From: Hypomesus transpacificus
Lineage: Eukaryota; Chordata; Actinopteri; Osmeriformes; Osmeridae
Direction: 5' to 3'
Assembly: GCF_021917145.1 (NCBI RefSeq)
Contig: NC_061082.1
Coordinates: forward strand, 21,240,596 to 21,304,595
DNA length: 64,000 bases
The translations under genes and the position numbers were made by a program. Positions 43,360 to 54,743 of this stretch are shown piece after piece (position 1 is the stretch's first letter; each line of letters opens with the position of its first letter). A model generated the notes under the pieces. It worked only from the letters and a program-made list of their open reading frames with translations, did no database searches and had not been told where the DNA came from.

Positions 43360-46034
43360 AGATCTGGGACAAACAGTCTCTGGAGTGTTTGAAGATCCTC
43401 ACAGGGCACACGGGCTCAGTGCTGTGTCTGCAGTATGACGAGCGGGTCATCGTCACCGGATCCTCCGACTCCACTGTCAGGTCAGCAGCTGCTCCACCTC
43501 TCCGCCTCTCCTCTCTGACTCTCCTCCTACTCCTCTCCTCCTACCCCCTCCCTTCCTCTGGCTCTTCTCCTCCACCTCCTCCTCCACATTCTGTGGATCT
43601 CAAGCTGTCTTCGTCTCAGTTGATCGCTTTGCAACACAAAAGCTTTTGCTCAGTGCTCCCTCTCGCTCTCTGTTTCTCTCTGTCTCTGTCCCAGGGTGTG
43701 GGATGTGAACACAGGCGAGGTGCTGAACACTCTGATCCACCACAACGAGGCGGTGCTCCACCTGCGCTTCTGCAACGGCCTGATGGTCACCTGCTCCAAG
43801 GACCGCTCCATCGCCGTGTGGGACATGGCCTCGCCCACGGACATCAGCCTGCGGCGCGTGCTGGTGGGCCACCGCGCCGCTGTCAACGTGGTCGACTTCG
43901 ACGACAAGTACATCGTCTCTGCGTCCGGGGACCGCACCATCAAGGCAAGCTTCCTTCACGGTTTGCTAGATCAGTGGTTCCCAACCCTGCTCCTCAGGGA
44001 CCCCCCTGTCCTGCATGTTTTCAGATGTTTCCCTGCTCCAACACACCTGATTCAAATGAATGGTCATAAGCAGGCTCCTGCAGAGCTGGATAACAACCCA
44101 TTCATTTGAATCAGGTGTGTTGGAGCAGGGAAACATCTCAAACATGCAGGACAGGTGTTCCCTGAGGATTGGCAACCACTGTCCTAGACTGCTCGTGTGG
44201 GTGGGTGAGAGAGTGGGTGGGTGTCAGTGCATGAGAGTGCGCACGCACGAGGCCTGTCCCCTTCCGAGGCGACTGTTCGAAGGCCCCCCCAGTAGGGAGC
44301 AGCACAGAGCGGGTCTTGATCCGAGTCCAGGCCCGGGCGTCAGATGGTCAGCCTGGCCGTCTCCTCACCTCTCCCCGTCCCGGGCCCCTGTCTTCCAGAC
44401 GCAGGATTTGTGGCTAGCCAGGATTCCAGAAACAAAGCCACCGTAGCGAGCCCACCCATCGTCCTGGGAAGGGGGCCAAGGCATTCCGCACCCAGCCGGC
44501 TCCTGCACTCTACGCCCCAGTTCTCTGAAAACATTCCCAGAGTAACAAGGGAGGGTCCGCAGACGTGTGTGTGTATGTGAGACAGTCATCGAGTTTGCTC
44601 TGGATCCTACATAAATTATGGTTACCATTAGCAGTGCGTGTGTGTCAACGCTGGTGTATTCACTGGCTCGAAGAAGTGGCACCCTCGAACGCGCGATAGC
44701 CTTCGGAACGGATTTATCTTGACCGCGAAGGCTGTTGCCGTAGAAACCTTGCCGCCCCGGTCTAGACCCTGATTAATAGAGGTGGCTACAGTGAATGGGA
44801 AGGAAAGACATTTATGGAATGTTGCATTCATGCCCCTCCCCCCCTGTGGTGTCCTTGCTGACCTGTGTGTGTGTGACCTCTGTTGACCCCCAGGTGTGGA
44901 GCACCAGCACGTGTGAGTTTGTGCGCACGCTGAACGGACACAAAAGGGGCATCGCTTGTCTGCAGTACCGGGACAGACTGGTGGTCAGCGGATCCTCGGA
45001 CAACACTATCCGGTCAGTGTGTGTGTCTGCGATCCTGTGAGAGAGAGAGAGAGAGAGAGTGAGAGAGAGAGAAGAGGAGAAGAAGAGAGAGGTGGAATTG
45101 TCCACCCCCCACGTCTTGTTTCAAGGGAACCCCAAATCTCCTCTGACGCTGTGGGTCTTACCCGTGTCTCCCCTCCCAGGTTGTGGGACATCGAGTGCGG
45201 GGCGTGTCTCAGGGTGCTGGAGGGCCATGAGGAGCTGGTCCGCTGCATCCGCTTCGACAACAAGAGGATCGTGAGCGGAGCCTACGACGGGTGAGTCTGA
45301 TCCCTCTTCCCAGGGCTCCGGGGCTGGGCGCCCCTGATCTGATGACTTGGCTAATGGGGATCTGTCTCCCTGTTAATGTGTTTTATTGGGGACAGATAAT
45401 CTCGTACTTGGGCATGGTTAATCCTAGTTATTCTCTGACTGTTAATCTTGCACTCTCAGTGTCCGATTTGTAATCCTTGGCCTCGGCCCCTTGGTCCGAC
45501 TTAATCTGTTAGACTGTTAGTCAATCTTGGCCCGGGGGTAAGGGATCCCAGCTTATCCAGTAATGTGATTTCGGAGGACGGTTGCTGCTAATTGTTGGTG
45601 TTGTTTTGTCGCTGGTCTATAGTAATAACCCCCCTCCTCCCTGCTGTTTCATTGTAGCAAAATCAAAGTGTGGGACCTACAGGCTGCTCTGGACCCCCGC
45701 GCCCCAGCAAGCACGCTCTGTCTGCGGACACTAGTGGTGAGTGTGGCCCCTGGCCTGGAACCCGGCCCCTAACCCTGGCCCTCACACCTGGAGCTCTTTG
45801 AGCACAGGGCTGCAGCCATGCTAGCGACGGCGGCTTGTGCTTTGATACCGACTCTCCCAACCCCTCTTTCAGGAGCACTCTGGGCGTGTGTTCCGGCTAC
45901 AGTTTGACGAGTTCCAGATCATCAGCAGTTCCCATGACGACACTATCCTCATCTGGGACTTCCTGAACGTGTCAACCAATGGGCAGACAGAGGGCAGGTC
46001 GCCCTCCCGCACGTATACCTACATCTCCAGATAG
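39461..46034 (+). CDS. fbxw11: F-box/WD-repeat protein 11 (beta-TrCP2)
   Basis: Substrate receptor of the SCF ubiquitin ligase, binding phosphodegrons in proteins such as beta-catenin and I-kappa-B. Twelve coding exons: 39461-39499, 41233-41295, 41798-42017, 42232-42418, 42699-42789, 43121-43258, 43362-43480, 43695-43944, 44894-45012, 45180-45290, 45658-45736 and 45873-46034 (1578 nt, 525 aa). The start [13 protein letters not shown] resembles FBXW11. Exon 3 carries the dimerisation segment ([18 protein letters not shown]). Exon 4 holds the F-box ([18 protein letters not shown]). Exons 6-12 encode seven WD40 blades, ending [27 protein letters not shown] and DFLNV favour FBXW11 over BTRC. Exon 2 could instead end at 41,358, adding 21 in-frame codons. 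Intron 8 has a GC donor. The intron 6 acceptor follows a (TG)n run. The stop codon lies 3 nt before a likely 3'UTR splice donor. Confidence 0.96.
40691..40819 (+). other. fbxw11: Candidate alternative or relict fbxw11 exon
   Basis: A 43-codon open segment in intron 1 is preceded by acceptor CACATACAG and followed by donor CTG-GTACAG, both in phase 0, matching exon 1 and exon 2. The translation includes STCCVGL and [13 protein letters not shown]. These resemble the N-terminal exon of the paralogue BTRC, which I recall as containing SCARLCL and KTENCVAKTKL. The match is short and the donor mediocre. It may be a rare isoform exon or a decaying relict. Confidence 0.35.
40945..40977. repeat. Poly-C run in fbxw11 intron 1
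   Basis: An uninterrupted run of 33 C followed by an A/T-rich stretch. The true length is uncertain because homopolymers of this size are hard to sequence. Confidence 0.9.
43327..43357 (+). repeat. fbxw11: (TG)15 tract at the fbxw11 intron 6 acceptor
   Basis: The TG repeat ends three bases before the terminal AG of the 103-nt intron 6 (43,259-43,361). It occupies the place where a polypyrimidine tract would normally lie. Exon 7 (119 nt) follows directly. Confidence 0.95.
43972..44181. mobile_element. hAT-type palindromic MITE in fbxw11 intron 8
   Basis: A 210-bp near-perfect inverted repeat. The left arm starts CAGTGGTTCCCAACC, and the right arm ends with its partial complement GGCAACCACTG. 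The inner arms (CCTGATTCAAATGAATGG against CATTCATTTGAATCAGG) pair closely. Flanking 8-mers TGCTAGAT and TCCTAGAC agree at six positions, as expected of an aged hAT target-site duplication. CAGTGGTTC is a common hAT (Charlie-like) terminus. No transposase is present. The transcript could fold into a long hairpin. Confidence 0.85.
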
Positions 46035-46160
46035 CAGGTACATACACCTACATTTCCAGATAGCAGGTACATACACCTACATTTCCAGATAGCAGGTATC
46101 TACCTACACCCACATCTCCAGATAGCAGGTACCTACCTACACCCACATCTCCAGATAGCA
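46012..46160 (+). repeat. fbxw11: 29/33-bp tandem repeat covering the fbxw11 stop codon
   Basis: Five copies of a unit whose core is ACATCTCCAGATAGCAGGTA. Copy 1 is the last fbxw11 codons (Thr-Tyr-Ile-Ser-Arg-stop) plus CAG-GTAC. Copies 2-3 are 29 nt and copies 4-5 are 33 nt. GT splice-donor-like sites follow CAG at 46,038, 46,067, 46,096 and 46,129. The last copy has lost its donor (GCAT). Confidence 0.9.
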
Positions 46161-46253
46161 TATCCATATGTATATGTATTGATTTAATTGATTTGAACCT
46201 TTAGATCTGCAGTCGGATGCTCTTAACCACTAAGCTTTCTTCTGTTTTCTCAG

Positions 46254-47195
46254 AGTGGGGCCAGTGGAACGTGGCGTGTCTTCGGGGACAGTACCGGTGG
46301 CCAAGTCTCTGTCAGTGTGTCGGGGTCAGAGGTCGAGGAATGGACACACCCCTCCCCCTCTTCTAAATTCTCCACCATCCTCTCTGTGCCATCTCTTCAC
46401 CGTTCTCCTGCTGCTGCCCCCACCCCTCTGCCCAGCGCCCCCAAATCCTCTTCTCAGCACTGGCACCCCACCCACCCACTCCTCCCCATACCCCCACAGA
46501 AGTCACACAGAGACCCCCCAGTACCTTTTGAATCTGTTCACCAAAGACAGAGGCGAAAGCATGGACATGAAGGAGCCTAACCAAGTGGAGATAGGGAGCA
46601 AGTGGAGCTACCCTGAAGAGGGGGCGAGAGTGGAGGAACGGTCCAAGACTCAGCTCTCTCCCCGACCCGTGACCCAGGTCCACCACCCGGGCCAAAAGAC
46701 TATCAAATCTTGTTCTTATCTCTTTTTTTGTTTTTTTTTTGGTGGCAGAAAAAAAAGAGACTTTGAAAGAGGTCAACATGTATATATCCTCCCAGAGGAC
46801 TGTACTGCATGGATGAATGATGGGATAATATTGTGTGATTGTGACCTATTTCTGTTTTTCTATCTTTTTCTTTTTTAATTTCTTTTGTCAGTTTCTTTTA
46901 TTTGGGATTGTCTTTTTTTGTTTCTTTTTTTTTGGGGGGGGGGGGGGTTCATTTGCCCATCTTTGTTACATTGTACTAAAATTGTAGTTTTTTTTTTCGC
47001 TCCCAAACCCCTTCAAACCTGTCTGTCTGTCTTGTTCAGCCTCTCTTGCTGTCTGCCTGTCTAGGTTCTGAATGAGCTGAAACTAGTTGTAAACAGAAGT
47101 GTCTCGTCTAAAATGGTGTTGTATATTGAAATGATTTTTTAAAGGAAAAAAAAAAAAACATTATTATTAATAAGAATAAAGTACTTGACTGTGAA
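46254..47195 (+). other. fbxw11: fbxw11 3'UTR exon (predicted)
   Basis: A strong acceptor (CTTCTGTTTTCTCAG, with branch-like CTTAAC upstream) precedes 46,254. The stop codon at 46,032-46,034 is followed immediately by CAG-GTACAT. Splicing these would place the 3'UTR in this exon, ending at the poly(A) signal near 47,175. The 207-codon open frame inside has no domain and is considered UTR. A poly-T/poly-G run lies at 46,913-46,947. Confidence 0.6.
47175..47180 (+). terminator. fbxw11: Poly(A) signal of fbxw11
   Basis: AATAAA is followed about 35 nt later by a GT-rich stretch (GTGTGCGTGTGTG), the usual arrangement of a vertebrate cleavage site. Confidence 0.75.
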
Positions 47196-47199
47196 GGAG

Positions 47200-48274
47200 T
47201 GTTAAACAGTGCGGTGTGCGTGTGTGTTTCTTACACGGTTCGAAACCCAGCTGGTTGCAATGATGATGCTGATCATGGCAGTGGTGTAGAAGACACCACC
47301 TAGATATTTCACCATCTTTTCTCCGTAGTCATTTAGCAGATGCTGTTCTCCACGCTTTCGTGGCTGACTATGTTCATGAAGAGCAATAGTCAAGTTGTAG
47401 TTTTTCTTTGCACGAGTTAAATGTTACATTTATGTTCAGTGACCACCAGAGGGCATTTGCTCTCCAGAGGAAGCCTTTGGTGATTTACATAACCTATCCT
47501 ATTATATGGGAGAGGAGAAAGGTTTTTCAGCACAATGTAGAAAATTGTAAATATGCTTTTTTTGTTTTTGCTGTTCGAAAGCACACAGCCTCCTTATAGA
47601 AACAACTGGGTTAAACCAACAAGCAAAATAAATAACTTTTAATACCATAAGCAACTTAAGATCGTCTGGGTCAGTAATTGAAGCTAAGAAATATTACAGA
47701 TACTGTTCTAGTTTGTACGACAGCCTTACATGTGGAGTGAAAAGTCGGGGGCAAGAAAATGTGGACTTGTTAGTAAAAAGTTGCCACACAAAGTGTAAAG
47801 ACTGAAAAGAACAAGTTCTCTTGTCTGGATTTCTGTACCAAACATTGTTCGTGTCTTCGGAAGGGTTTAGAGGTTTTTGAGAGCGTGAAATGTAGATCGG
47901 ATGTCTGTGATTGGAGTATTCATCGTTGAACGAACCCTATAATGTTCGGTTGTCTTGAATATTGAAGGATCTAGAGTGCGTAGATCAATATCAGTTTCTT
48001 GAAAGTGTATAACATTGCATTTAGCCGTCTTGAATTGTACACCACCGTAGTCAGTCTTGGTGTCTATCAACGTGTTCACTAGTTTCTGTCCTGCAAGAGG
48101 GTGTTCTGAGTTCTGAATTGGTTAGCTGTAGGGCTCAGAGCCCACTGCTATGAGGGAGACAGAATTTCAGAGGATCTTGGTGTCAGTTTGGGTTTTTCAG
48201 CCCTGCTACAAGAAAGCCAGGGTCTCCATGGAGATGGGTGTCAGTTTGGGTGTTTCAGCTCCAGGTCTTAGCTG
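47200..48274. other. Tail-to-tail gap between fbxw11 and fgf18
   Basis: No gene is recognised. It probably contains the fgf18 3'UTR on the minus strand. A roughly 50-bp segment with GGTGTCAGTTTGGGT(T/G)TTTCAGC and GCCAGGGTCTC recurs at 48,178, 48,236 and near the fgf18 stop. That is a small local duplication which has partly reached the fgf18 C-terminal codons. Confidence 0.45.
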
Positions 48275-50583
48275 CTACGAGGGAGCCAGGGTCTCTGTGG
48301 GGCCGGGCGTCGGGGTGGGTCTGATCCCTCTCACCCTCTTCCTCTTGCTGACCGTGGTGAAGCGGAACGGCTGCAGGTCTGGCTGTTCCCCCACGGGGAG
48401 ACGTTTCAGGAAGTGCACGTCCTGCTGGTTGGGGAGTGTCTGTGACCCGCGCTGGGGCCGGCCTCTCTTGGTGAAGCCCACGTACCAGCCGGGGTAGCGA
48501 GCAGACATGAGGGCCGTGTAGTGGTTCTCCAACACCATCTCTATGAAGACGCAGTCCGCACTGCGATTGCTCACCCTCTGAAACACACAAACAGGAGATG
48601 ACTTCATAATAATAATAATGTGCTTTTTTTAATCAACGGATGCTTTGAACCAAGGGTGGATTTGAACCTGTGACCTCTTGATTGACTGTCAAACACACTG
48701 CTACTGAGCTATCCCCATTGTACCTAACCGATTCACCGGTAAGGAAAAAACCATTGCAATCACAGCTGAGAGAAGGGAGTTGTTCAAATTAAATAGTCAC
48801 ACTACGTACTGAATGCTAATATTCTCACCTTTCCAACGAGCTTGCCTCGACGGTTCATGCAGAGGTAGAAGTCTGTCTCTCTTCCACGGATTCTCACCTG
48901 GCTACCAAAGGTGTCTGCCTCCATAACTAGCTGGGCTTCAAAACACCAACACACACAAGGATGAACAAGGGATTCAAAATATTCCACTCAAAGTGTTGAT
49001 ATTATTAGAATCATGCCTTGGTGTATGTCTTATGTACGTATGCCTGGTGAACATGAAATAGATAAATGGATAGAAATACTAGACAGACAGATAGATTGTG
49101 TTAGGTGTTGGGTGCATGGTACCATATTTGTCCCCGTCCTCTCCCTCGGCACTGATCTTCCTCCCCAGGACCTGGATGTGTTTCCCACTGGTCCTGCTGT
49201 ACAGCTGGTACACTCTGTGGTGACGCCGACTCATCGTGTCTCGCACCCGGGTCTCATTCTCCACGTGGACCCCGAAGTTAACGTTGTCCACCGCTAACAC
49301 CTGCAATAAGAAGACCAGGCAGCTCATGAGATAGTTTTACTCGTTATGTGGGTACATTTGTGTTTATTAATTATAGGCAAGCTAGCCCATTTATGATGTT
49401 TGTGTATGTATTCACCTCCAGGGGACTGCAACCCACCCACAATGCCTGGACAGATCTGAGAACAAGAGAATATAATTCACTACACCTCCTCCATCCATCC
49501 ATCCATCCATCCATCCATCTACCCGGTCCATCCATCCACTACTTCCTCTCTCCTCCATCTTGGTATACCGTGCACACATAGCTTCAGTCATGTCCATGAA
49601 TTAGTAACGCTGAGCGTGGCCCCGGCTGGGGAAAGGGAGAGACTTTGGTTCTATCCAACGTTTCATCTCCACCCCATTGCCTCCTGGCGGTGTGCTCATT
49701 AGGGAGGCCTGCCTGGTTCCTACCCCCCGCGCTCTCCAGATGTATGCCTGGAATGTAGCCTACAGCTGGGCCAAAGCAGACACAGATGTCTGCTCTACTT
49801 CCACGGCAGTCTACTTCTGTACAGCCTCAGTTTTACCTCTGAGACAAACGTGGTCAAATCAGATGGTGTTTCTGTTGACTGGGATTTGGGGAGAGATGGT
49901 GAGGAAGGGGAAGCTGGAAACGGGGAAACTTCTCGTAATAAATCGGTGTTCATTTACCGGCAGAACTGCTTCAGGCTTAGCCACGCAGACGTATGTGGAT
50001 GCCAAATTAAAAGTGTGGATTTGCATATCACTGAAAGCCAAACATAATCAAAAACAGCTTCAACCTGTAAGACTTCTACACAGACTCTTGTCGATTAAAT
50101 AATCTGCCAACGAATCCGTACACATTGCGAAGGAATAATTATGACATGGATTGACGTCAATGTGAGTCCACCTTTAAGCACATGTTCTCACTTGTAACTT
50201 AGACAAAGGCAACACAGTAAAGGTATCTAGTATTTTACCAGGCAAAATTTAAGATTTTTACGCTCGCTGCAAATAAATAACTATGTCACCAGAATGCATA
50301 TGGAATCTGTATAATGTCTGAGCTATACAACGCGCGAGAAACCACACCTGCTTCGCCCACATGGCTACCCTATAGCCCAACTACAAACACATGCGCGCGT
50401 CTCACACACAGAACCTCACACGTGGATGATAACGGAACTGCATTTTCATTCGACTTCAACATGCAGATATCATGTAAGTCCAGGGCTAAACTGTAACAGT
50501 TTTCAAAGAAAACTCCACGTGTCGAGTTCCATTAAGGCACATTTCACTTACAACAGGACCAGAGTTGAGAGGATATAAGTCAT
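48275..50583 (-). CDS. fgf18: Fibroblast growth factor 18 (FGF8/17/18 subfamily)
   Basis: Secreted heparin-binding ligand of FGF receptors, acting in skeletal, limb and brain patterning in vertebrates. Five coding exons on the minus strand: 50583-50552, 49455-49416, 49300-49123, 48935-48829 and 48577-48275. They sum to 660 nt, or 219 aa, with consistent phases and canonical sites. Exons 1 and 2 (32 and 40 nt) together encode the signal peptide [11 protein letters not shown] plus [13 protein letters not shown]. Exon 3 gives [12 protein letters not shown] and [20 protein letters not shown]. Exon 4 gives [19 protein letters not shown]. Exon 5 gives [20 protein letters not shown] and the [10 protein letters not shown] basic end. 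HIQVLGR and HVENETR mark FGF18 rather than FGF8 or FGF17. The C-terminal tail after IRPTP is about 12 residues longer than remembered mammalian FGF18. Paralogue a/b is undecided. Confidence 0.94.
48650..48716 (-). pseudogene. tRNA-like fragment inside fgf18 intron 4
   Basis: On the minus strand the segment begins GGGGATAGCTCAGTAGCAGT (A-box-like) and contains GGTCACAGGTTCAAATCC (B-box). Its overall layout resembles tRNA-Cys, but the anticodon-loop position reads GTC and the acceptor stem does not pair well. It is probably a tRNA pseudogene or a SINE head rather than a functional tRNA. Confidence 0.5.
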
Positions 50584-50805
50584 TGCTTGAGCGTAGCTGC
50601 CGTGACCAAGCCGCTATCCAGGCCAGGGAAAGTCAGGCACTTTGACCGGGGATCCCTCCACAGATCCGCTCGTTGTAGGATGGATCGGGGAAGAGCAACA
50701 ATCCGTGCGGGCATCAGCAGCACACGCCGGGCACATTGATCAGGAAGGATGCTGGCGGAGAGGAATGGGTTTAGTGATGTCACTGTAGCCAAAAAGTGAA
50801 CGCGG

Positions 50806-50813
50806 ATTTATAG
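50806..50813 (-). promoter_or_regulatory. fgf18: Candidate TATA box of fgf18
   Basis: The minus strand reads CTATAAATCCGCG about 225 nt before the fgf18 ATG, giving a 5'UTR of about 195 nt if used. Assignment is by motif and position only. Confidence 0.4.
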
Positions 50814-51792
50814 ACTACACAATGTCCCGAGTCCCGTCCTACTCCGGATGATGTTAATGACGAGGATGAAAAGGTGAGGGGAATTAACGTGCTGGTAGAC
50901 TAGGCGTTCTCCATCCTGTTTGAGTTTTGAGTTGCTTTTTTTTTAGGTTAGACTTTTGATATTGTCTTATCCTTTCATTCTCTTTCCTTCTCTTGACTTG
51001 TAAATGCAGCAGTTGTTTTCCGTGCACGTTTGTTCAGGCTTCAGGGTGAGATTCAGGTGGAGAAAAGTTAGAGGATGCGGTGTCACCTAATATCAGTCAT
51101 TTGCAGCGCTAGTTCGAGATAATCAATGCGTAAGAAAGGATTGAACGTTACTGATATATAGATATAACTAAATTGGAATGTTGTCTTTCAGTCATGTCTG
51201 TGTCTGTCAAATTTGTGCTTAGCCTTACAGAAAGTTTGAGGTTAGAAAAGTTGAGTTCCGTGGAGTTGCGCATGAGGGTATGTGGAAACGTTCACACCCC
51301 TATAAACCTACGGTACATGTATGAACCGCAGACGCCCAATGAACCTGCTCTCTGAAGACGGTAGGCTTACATTAATATTTTGCTTTAGGTTCCTACAAGT
51401 GACCGTACCGTTTTCCCTTTCCCCTCCCGCCGTTCGTTTTAGCTCGCCGGACTGTGCCTGTGTGATATCGCCGCCGCCACATCCGATGTGGGTAGTTTGC
51501 AGCCGACCTGTGGTCTGTCACATTTGGAATTAGGCGTATGTGTTCCGTTGGCCTTTCCGTTTGCACATGTCTGGGTAGTGTTCAGGCAAACTTGAAACGA
51601 AACTTCAATTGAGAAGACTAATGAAAAGCGTAAGAGAATGAGACATATAAGGAAATAAGGGAGGGAGTGCGCGTGGTATGTAAGCAGAGACGGGGATCCA
51701 AAATGAACATTTTTCGGAGATTCAACAATACCACGAGCTCCCCACTCCTCTCGCTGCCTTGGAACCGCAGACGAACCGGCCAGCCAAAGGCC

Positions 51793-51931
<139 letters not shown>

Positions 51932-52485
51932 TCTCCCTCCCTCCCTCTTTCTCAACGGGAGAGGTCAACTCATTGTCACTGATCGACTGCCTCATCACTG
52001 TTGCTTTGCAGGCTATAGGCCCTAACACAGTATAAGGGTGAGCATTGTTAGACAGGCCTAACAGGTTCCATACGAGGCCACTGAAACTGGCCAAAAAGAC
52101 CTGTTTCACAGTACTGGGCCTGGCACAACAAACCCACACTCTGCCTAACTTCATTTGAGCTTTTGACTTGACACTTTTGCTGTGATTGGATAACCTCCTG
52201 CTCCAGTGAACACAGGATGCCTCTCTCCACTCTCCACCCTGGGTTAAGATGTGAGGAAAAACAGAGTTAAGCTGTGAAGTTACCACTACAGCATTTGCAG
52301 TGTGGTTCAAGCTTGCAATCAGTGTTTAAGCACTACTGTGTCTAATGTAAATATATTCTGCAGATGGTGTCACGGTGTAAATACAGTAGAACTTGTCGTG
52401 AAGGTCTTTTATCATGACTTACATCTTGTTGTCACACAGAACATATCTTAAGATTTGCTATCTTCCTCCCTCTCTCACTTGCCCT

Positions 52486-52795
<310 letters not shown>

Positions 52796-53089
52796 AGACA
52801 GTCAGACAAACAGTCTGTCTTGGCTCATCCTTTGCCTTTCCTGACTTTGAAAGCAGTTCAGACGTAATGTAAGACAGGTCCCCACCACAACAAAAGGCCT
52901 AACTTTGAGTTAGAATAAACAATGTATTTCTCTCCCAGGCTCCCACCCTTTCTGTCTGTCTCCCACTCCAATTTTTCCTCTCGCTTTATTATTTCACTCT
53001 TGGCGTGAGGAGAAGTATGTGCACTTGTTATGCGTTTTCCACCGTTGCCTTTTCTCTGGAATAGATTATCTGCTGGGAGTGTTGAACAA

Positions 53090-53291
53090 GTGAGAGAGAA
53101 AGAGAAAGAGAGAGGGACAGGGAGAGAGAGAGAGAACAAGAGAAAGGAAGAGAGAGGGAGAAAGAACAAGAGAAAGAGAGAGGGAGAGAGAACAAGAGAA
53201 AGGAAGAGGGCGAGGGAGCAAGAGAAAGGAAGAGAGAGAGGGGGAGCAATAGACTGTGTGTGAGAGAAAGACAGGGATAGAGAGCGAGACA

Positions 53292-53322
<31 letters not shown>

Positions 53323-53395
53323 AGAGAGACAAGGATAGAGTAAGTGAGAGGTGGAGAAAGAGAAGGAGAGAGAGGGACAGAGAGAGAGACATAAT
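53090..53395. repeat. GA-rich degenerate repeat with AGAGAACAAG units
   Basis: A 300-bp purine-rich segment on the plus strand with repeated AGAGAGAACAAGAGAAAG-type units and a central GTGTGTG block. Purine skew is opposite to the CT tract 300 bp upstream, so the two could pair as an inverted arrangement. Confidence 0.85.
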
Positions 53396-54743
53396 GAGGT
53401 TAAAGAGAGGGCTAGAAGAAGTTCACTGACTACTTGTAGTACAGGACACATTGTCCCTAAGTTGTAATAAAGACTAAATTGGTTTAAAGGTTAAAGTTGT
53501 GTTGAAGGTAGAATCCACCTTTCCCCTAACTACAGACAGATGACATGTTGTTCCTGTGAGAGATATAAAACCTACTGGTTTGGGTGAACTTCATGAGAAC
53601 ACGGACTGCCAGCGCATGTGCCTCTGTATTAACTATTTGAAGGTTAGTAAACCACAAAGAGCTTGAAGAGATTTTTTAAAACAACAGAACCATATTTAGT
53701 GGAAAGACTTGACCTGAATATTGCTGTCATAGACTGTATTGGAGTAACTTTAGACTTAAACACAGTATTTGTATGGGACACATCAGACAGCCATGGCCTT
53801 CTGCTTGAGCCTCCTGTCACTCATACCAGAGCTGCAATGTGATTGGAGGAAACCTACCCATTACAGGAAGTTGTCTACCAGGATTGGCGGTTGTCAGGGA
53901 CCTGAAGTATGAGGTTGTGTTGGAGGTCTGTGTCGTGGAATATGGTTTCCCTGGGCCTGTCAGACAGGGTGCTGGTGCCGAACCTGAGGCAGAAAGGCTG
54001 GAGGGACGCGCAGTTGTGTGACAAACATTCCAGTGTCATCACAGAAGTAAACAGAGCCAACGGCGAGAAGGATTGACGATGGACTGAGAAGTGCATTGAA
54101 ATGAGAGGACCAGATCGATCGCCACAATAACAAAGTTAATTACATGAATAAAGATTGTGGATGAAGAGTGTTATAAGTAAATAACACTCACGTATTAATA
54201 TAGTTTGAATTTTTAGCAGAGTAATGCCCTCTAATCTGTGTCTGGAGGACTGAAGGAAAACAAAGTGGTTTCAGTGTGAATGTACATATTACTGTACTTC
54301 TTTCTGTTTCTTCTCCACACACTCCATACACTCAAACACATGCGCACACACAGACCTGCTCACACACACACACACACACACACGCACACACACACACCAA
54401 GGTCATCTTCTGATCCTCTGCCACACTTAGCCAAAGGCAGAGAAAAAAAGAAAACAGTTGTGTGATGTGTTAGTCTGTGGTGCTCCAGGTGGCAGGCAGG
54501 TGTTTGTCCTTGGCACTGCTAGCTTGACTCACGCTCTTGTTATCCTCTTATTCACAGATATGTTCTGTATCTCTCGTGTTATCAAGCTACACCTGCATGT
54601 GGGGCACCAGAGCAAACTCAACTGATATGTTACGCAAATGACACAACATGAAGCTGTTCGATGTGTCGTCGACAGTGCTGCCGCCATGTGGCTCATGGTG
54701 GAACTGCACACTGAGACTTGTTAAGATTCACATCTTGGAGACA

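Noticed and set aside
46255-46878. 207-codon open frame after the fbxw11 stop
   Set aside because: No domain, low-complexity Pro/Ser/His composition, and position between the stop codon and the poly(A) signal mark it as 3'UTR.
49569-49597. Alternative first coding exon for fgf18 (MDMTEAMCA)
   Set aside because: Phase and donor fit, but the product would be a poor signal peptide; the exon at 50,552-50,583 has a better donor (GTAAGT), a hydrophobic leader and a TATA box upstream.
53839-54021. 60-codon open frame
   Set aside because: No family resemblance and no supporting splice sites.
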